NCBI GenBank assembly: GCA_022819645.1 | Contig: JAJEGU010000017.1 | Span: 1-64,000 of the forward strand | DNA from: Pseudomonadales bacterium | GTDB taxonomy: Bacteria; Pseudomonadota; Gammaproteobacteria; Pseudomonadales; Pseudohongiellaceae | Direction: 5' to 3' | DNA: 64,000 nucleotides | Part shown: piece by piece, positions 61,498 through 64,000 of the stretch | Position numbering within the stretch: the stretch's first letter is position 1 | Layout of the letters: every line of letters begins with the position of its first letter | Position numbers and translations under genes: made by a program | The notes under the pieces: generated by a model | Databases searched by the model: none | Told to the model about the DNA's origin: nothing | Seen by the model: the letters and a program-made list of their open reading frames with translations, nothing else

Positions 61498-62661
61498 TTA
61501 AACAACGGCTTCAAGGCTGCGATGCAATGCCTGACGGGCATCTTCTTTGATCTGGTCTCTCCACCACACGTCTTCGATACAATCGATTTCTGCCGGCAAA
61601 ATCAGTGGTTCACCAATCTCAGATTCCAGCTCCCGCAGCTTGTTGAGAATCAGTTTGCGAACCTCGAGTTTGAATGGCCCCAGGATCGGACTCCCATCCT
61701 CGCGATGTTCAACGTTCCCATTCCGCCGCACAGGCAATCGATTGCTCTTGTCTTCCCGAAGTTCCAGCAGCCATTCCCTGAAATCGAACAGCGCTTCCAG
61801 CTTTTCCGTCTCACCGTGGCCGGAGTCTATCAGCCCTTTAAGACTTCGGTCCTTTTGGACAACGGTGCATGTCCAGCAGCCAAATCGTGGAGATGTGCTG
61901 CCGCAGGAAGGCGCCTGTTCCTTCGTGACGACCAAAGGACACTCCCCACCTCCTGCATTGCGATACAAGGTAATCAAGCGCCGATGGGTGCCGCCCCATG
62001 GCGGACTCCGCTGCATGAGTGTCATCCAGACATCGTTATCCTCCAAGTCAGCCAGCGGGGCGAACATCTGACAGCCCTCCACCAGTCCTTGCGGATTCAA
62101 TTTCTGGGCAGAAACTCCTCGATTATTCATCGCACGTCGGCGATTGTCGGACTCCGCTCGCCTCGTGCCGATCAGCAAAATCGCACCGCCGAATTCCTGC
62201 GTAAGTCGAAGGATCAGCTTGTTTGTGGGCGAAATCTTCATCCTGTCGGTACACCAGCGAAAATTCCTGGTGGGCGGTATGTAGCCTCTCCCTATGACGC
62301 TGACCCAGAATGTCTGGTCAATGCATGGCGTCGTAACTTCCGTTGAAATGGGTAGGCCCGACTGGACCCCCGCCAGATCGATTTGCTGCAACGAGTTTCG
62401 GAGATGACTGATAACGAGGGGCGATTCCACCAGCGTATCGTTCCCAACGACCAGAATCTGGCGGCTTCGCTGCTTCAGCGGCAGGTCCGCGATGACCTCC
62501 CAGACCAGTTGGAGCAGCAATGTGGAATCCTTGCCGCCCGAGTACGCGACGATCCACGGGTAGCTGTGCGCCTCCAGATATTCGGAGCGAATGACATCCT
62601 TTATGTCCTCAAGGCGTGAGGGCAGGCCTGAGATCGAAATTGCGAGGGCAGGCTCTGTCAT
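61498..62661 (-). CDS. dndC: DNA phosphorothioation sulfurtransferase DndC
   Basis: This 387-residue PAPS-reductase-superfamily protein has the PP-loop VAYSGGKDSTLLLQLVW, 'RNFRWCTDRMKISPTNKLI', IGTRRAESDNRRRAMNNR and the Cys cluster CGSTSPRFGCWTCTVVQKDR, which match DndC rather than sulfate-assimilation CysH. DndC adenylates the DNA backbone and carries the sulfur via an iron-sulfur cluster. The track start at 62679 is TTG; ATG 62661 is preferred, with GGAG upstream. It heads the operon. No dndA, dndB, dndD or dndE is near. Confidence 0.88.
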   Translation of the reverse strand: MTEPALAISISGLPSRLEDIKDVIRSEYLEAHSYPWIVAYSGGKDSTLLLQLVWEVIADLPLKQRSRQILVVGNDTLVESPLVISHLRNSLQQIDLAGVQSGLPISTEVTTPCIDQTFWVSVIGRGYIPPTRNFRWCTDRMKISPTNKLILRLTQEFGGAILLIGTRRAESDNRRRAMNNRGVSAQKLNPQGLVEGCQMFAPLADLEDNDVWMTLMQRSPPWGGTHRRLITLYRNAGGGECPLVVTKEQAPSCGSTSPRFGCWTCTVVQKDRSLKGLIDSGHGETEKLEALFDFREWLLELREDKSNRLPVRRNGNVEHREDGSPILGPFKLEVRKLILNKLRELESEIGEPLILPAEIDCIEDVWWRDQIKEDARQALHRSLEAVV

Positions 62662-62687
62662 ATTTTGTTGCGGCTCCAATCCGCGAG

Positions 62688-62716
62688 ATTATCGGAGAAT
62701 CTGGGTGTGCTAACAA
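62688..62716 (-). promoter_or_regulatory. Sigma-70-type promoter of dndC operon
   Basis: On the minus strand TTGTTA (62716-62711), 17 bases, then GATAAT (62693-62688). Spacing is ideal and both hexamers are close to consensus. It lies 27 bases before the ATG of dndC. Confidence 0.65.
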
Positions 62717-62765
62717 ATGGTATACGCATGTTCACCGATTAGCCAAGAAAAGGCGGAAAATACTC

Positions 62766-62791
62766 GACCCGTCTCCGAGGAGTGACGGGTC
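62766..62791. other. Stem-loop between dndC operon and symporter gene
   Basis: GACCCGTC and GACGGGTC form an 8-bp perfect stem with a 10-base loop. No T-run follows on either strand. It could be a weak terminator of the symporter gene or a processing hairpin. The rest of 62717-62864 holds nothing recognisable. Confidence 0.35.
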
Positions 62792-62864
62792 GCGCCGGGC
62801 TCATCCGAATTGCTGTTGCATACAGATGTTGATCGGCCCATACCCCGATTACAACAGGAATCAG

Positions 62865-64000
62865 TCAAATCTCCATCATCCGGTCGATGTCCCGGGCCAG
62901 TTTTGGTGGCGGGGTGGCGTAGGAGACCGCGAAGAACAGCACCAGCGAGGTGACGAATGCGGCGAGGCCGCCGGAGATTCCCCAGGGGAGGGTGACGCCG
63001 GCGAGCTGGACGGTGAAATTGATTGCCAGGGCACTCACCACGGCGGCCACGGTGCCAGCGGTGGTGGCGCGCTTCCAGTTCAGGCCGATGGCGAGTACCG
63101 GAAAAAGCGAGGCGGCGAAAGTGCTCCAGCCGAACGCGCCGAGCAGGGCGACAAGGGTGGCATCGCGATAGTACGAGAACAGCGCGAAGCCGGCGGCGAC
63201 CACCGCGAGAACCACCGTAACCACCCTGGCCCAGAACAGTTCATTGCGCACCGGCCGGCCGCGCAGGGCCCGGGGAATGTCGTGGATGACGGCTGCGGTG
63301 CCGATATTGAGGAATGCGTCCGAGGTGGACATGATAGCCGCGAACAGCGCGGCGAAAACAATGCCGGCAAGCAGCGGGCTTGCGAACATGGCCAGGAATG
63401 TGGCGGCGGCATCGTCCGGCAGCGCCAATGGTTCGGCGGAGCCGCCCACAACCACCGCGCGCATGACCAGTCCGATGGAAATCCACAGAAAGGCGGACAC
63501 CATGTAACCCAGCAGCGAAAGCGGCAGGATGCTGCGATTGTCCGCCAGATTCCGGTTCATCATCATCTTGGTGACGATATGGGGCTGTCCCGCAAGGCCG
63601 ATGCCGAACACAAAGAACCAGCCCAGCGAGGTGATGATTCCCGCCGCGCCAAAAGGCATCATCGATTCGCTGTCGTCGGCGAGCACGATTTCGCCGGCTT
63701 CCCGCAGGCCGCCGTCAAAGGCCTGCATGGCGGCAATCAGGATGAGAATTCCGGCCACCATCATCACCAGCCCCTGCAGCACATCGGTATAGACCGATGC
63801 GATCACGCCGCCGGTAACGCAATAGAACACCAGCACCGCGGATGACAGCAGCACGCAGGAGAACAGGCTGGTGTCGGCGAATCTTTCGGTGCCGGCAAGA
63901 ATCGACTGCATCACCACCGACATGGCCAGAATCTGGGTGGCAAGATAGCCCAGCACCCCAAGCACAATGGTCAGCGCCACCAGGCCCCGGGCCAGTTCGC
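62865..64000 (-). CDS. Sodium:solute symporter (SSS family), 5' end outside window
   Basis: This C-terminal part (about 378 codons visible) of an SSSF carrier has many membrane helices. 'VFYCVTGGVIASVYTDVLQGLVMMVAG' and GIGLAGQPHIVTKMMMNRNL are typical TM5-TM7 sequences, and 'AAIMSTSDAFLNIGTAAVIHDI' is the conserved TM8 sodium-site region. Substrate cannot be assigned (proline, pantothenate and acetate carriers share this fold). The frame is open to the window end. Confidence 0.87.
   Translation of the reverse strand, partial: ELARGLVALTIVLGVLGYLATQILAMSVVMQSILAGTERFADTSLFSCVLLSSAVLVFYCVTGGVIASVYTDVLQGLVMMVAGILILIAAMQAFDGGLREAGEIVLADDSESMMPFGAAGIITSLGWFFVFGIGLAGQPHIVTKMMMNRNLADNRSILPLSLLGYMVSAFLWISIGLVMRAVVVGGSAEPLALPDDAAATFLAMFASPLLAGIVFAALFAAIMSTSDAFLNIGTAAVIHDIPRALRGRPVRNELFWARVVTVVLAVVAAGFALFSYYRDATLVALLGAFGWSTFAASLFPVLAIGLNWKRATTAGTVAAVVSALAINFTVQLAGVTLPWGISGGLAAFVTSLVLFFAVSYATPPPKLARDIDRMMEI

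Noticed and set aside
61498-62661. CysH-type PAPS reductase for sulfate assimilation
   Set aside because: The C-terminal Cys cluster (RFGCWTCTVV), the long C-terminus and the operon context fit DndC, not CysH.
55691-62705. GATTATC followed by CCAGATTC / GGAGAATCTGG at both sides of the dndC operon as possible element ends
   Set aside because: The right GATTATC is the -10 box of the dndC promoter, and the inverted parts are in the wrong order for target duplication outside terminal repeats. Probably chance.

Overview
The window looks like chromosomal DNA of a GC-rich, Gram-negative gammaproteobacterium. The best evidence is a set of housekeeping genes that are neighbours in many gammaproteobacteria: smpB, ratA, rnfH, bamE, fur, recN, grpE, dnaK, dnaJ. 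There are also two large TonB-dependent receptors, BamE, HemL and a tmRNA whose tag ends ALAA. Genus and species cannot be read from the sequence. No rRNA gene, complete tRNA gene, transposase or CRISPR array was found.

Layout. 0-10 kb: a 167-bp foldback repeat, an SDR, an AAA/DUF4143 ATPase behind a 23-bp-period repeat array, a three-subunit molybdenum hydroxylase operon, a BON lipoprotein, a broken hipBA-like pair, an aromatic-acid-type MFS transporter and an exported intradiol dioxygenase. 10-31 kb: ssrA (tmRNA, minus strand), the KDPG aldolase, two TonB-dependent receptors, smpB, an NSS transporter, ratA-rnfH, a cory-CC-star/ArsA pair, then a minus-strand alginate operon (GntR regulator, PL6 and PL17 lyases, hexuronate-type MFS, SDR, KDG kinase), and bamE. 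31-37 kb: an accessory stretch with a second repeat copy, an AT-richer ada, a DUF5916 outer-membrane protein sharing a duplicated leader with ada, a prc tail remnant and an orphan AbiEi-type gene. 37-47 kb: fur, recN, an exported methyltransferase-like protein, grpE-dnaK-dnaJ with sigma-32-type promoters, then a PepSY/cupin/Tat-repeat-protein group with Fur-box-like sites. 47-55 kb: an alpha/beta hydrolase, a second DUF4143 ATPase behind a 22-bp-period array, vapBC, adenosine kinase, hemL, a cytochrome/propeller protein and a GFA protein. 55.7-62.7 kb: an AT-richer, tightly packed six-gene operon: DndC sulfurtransferase, DUF262-DUF1524 protein, SNF2 helicase, ParB, a ParB-HTH-like protein, MBL nuclease. 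The window ends inside a sodium:solute symporter gene.

How the genes work together. The alginate genes form an almost complete path: polymer cut by PL6 and PL17, uptake by TonB receptors and MFS, DEH reduced to KDG by the SDR, KDG phosphorylated by KdgK and split by Eda. GntR-type operator candidates lie before the regulator and both receptors. SmpB and tmRNA make up the ribosome-rescue pair. GrpE/DnaK/DnaJ make up the Hsp70 machine.

The strongest candidate for an undescribed system is the six-gene dndC operon. It carries the phosphorothioation sulfurtransferase and an SspE/GmrSD-like effector, but DndA, DndB, DndD, DndE and DndFGH are absent, and helicase, ParB and nuclease genes stand in their place. 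Two further recurrent patterns deserve attention. One is the pair of iteron-like arrays directly before both DUF4143 ATPase genes. The other is the exactly 167-bp CTAG-ended foldback element, which supplies stop codons to neighbouring genes.
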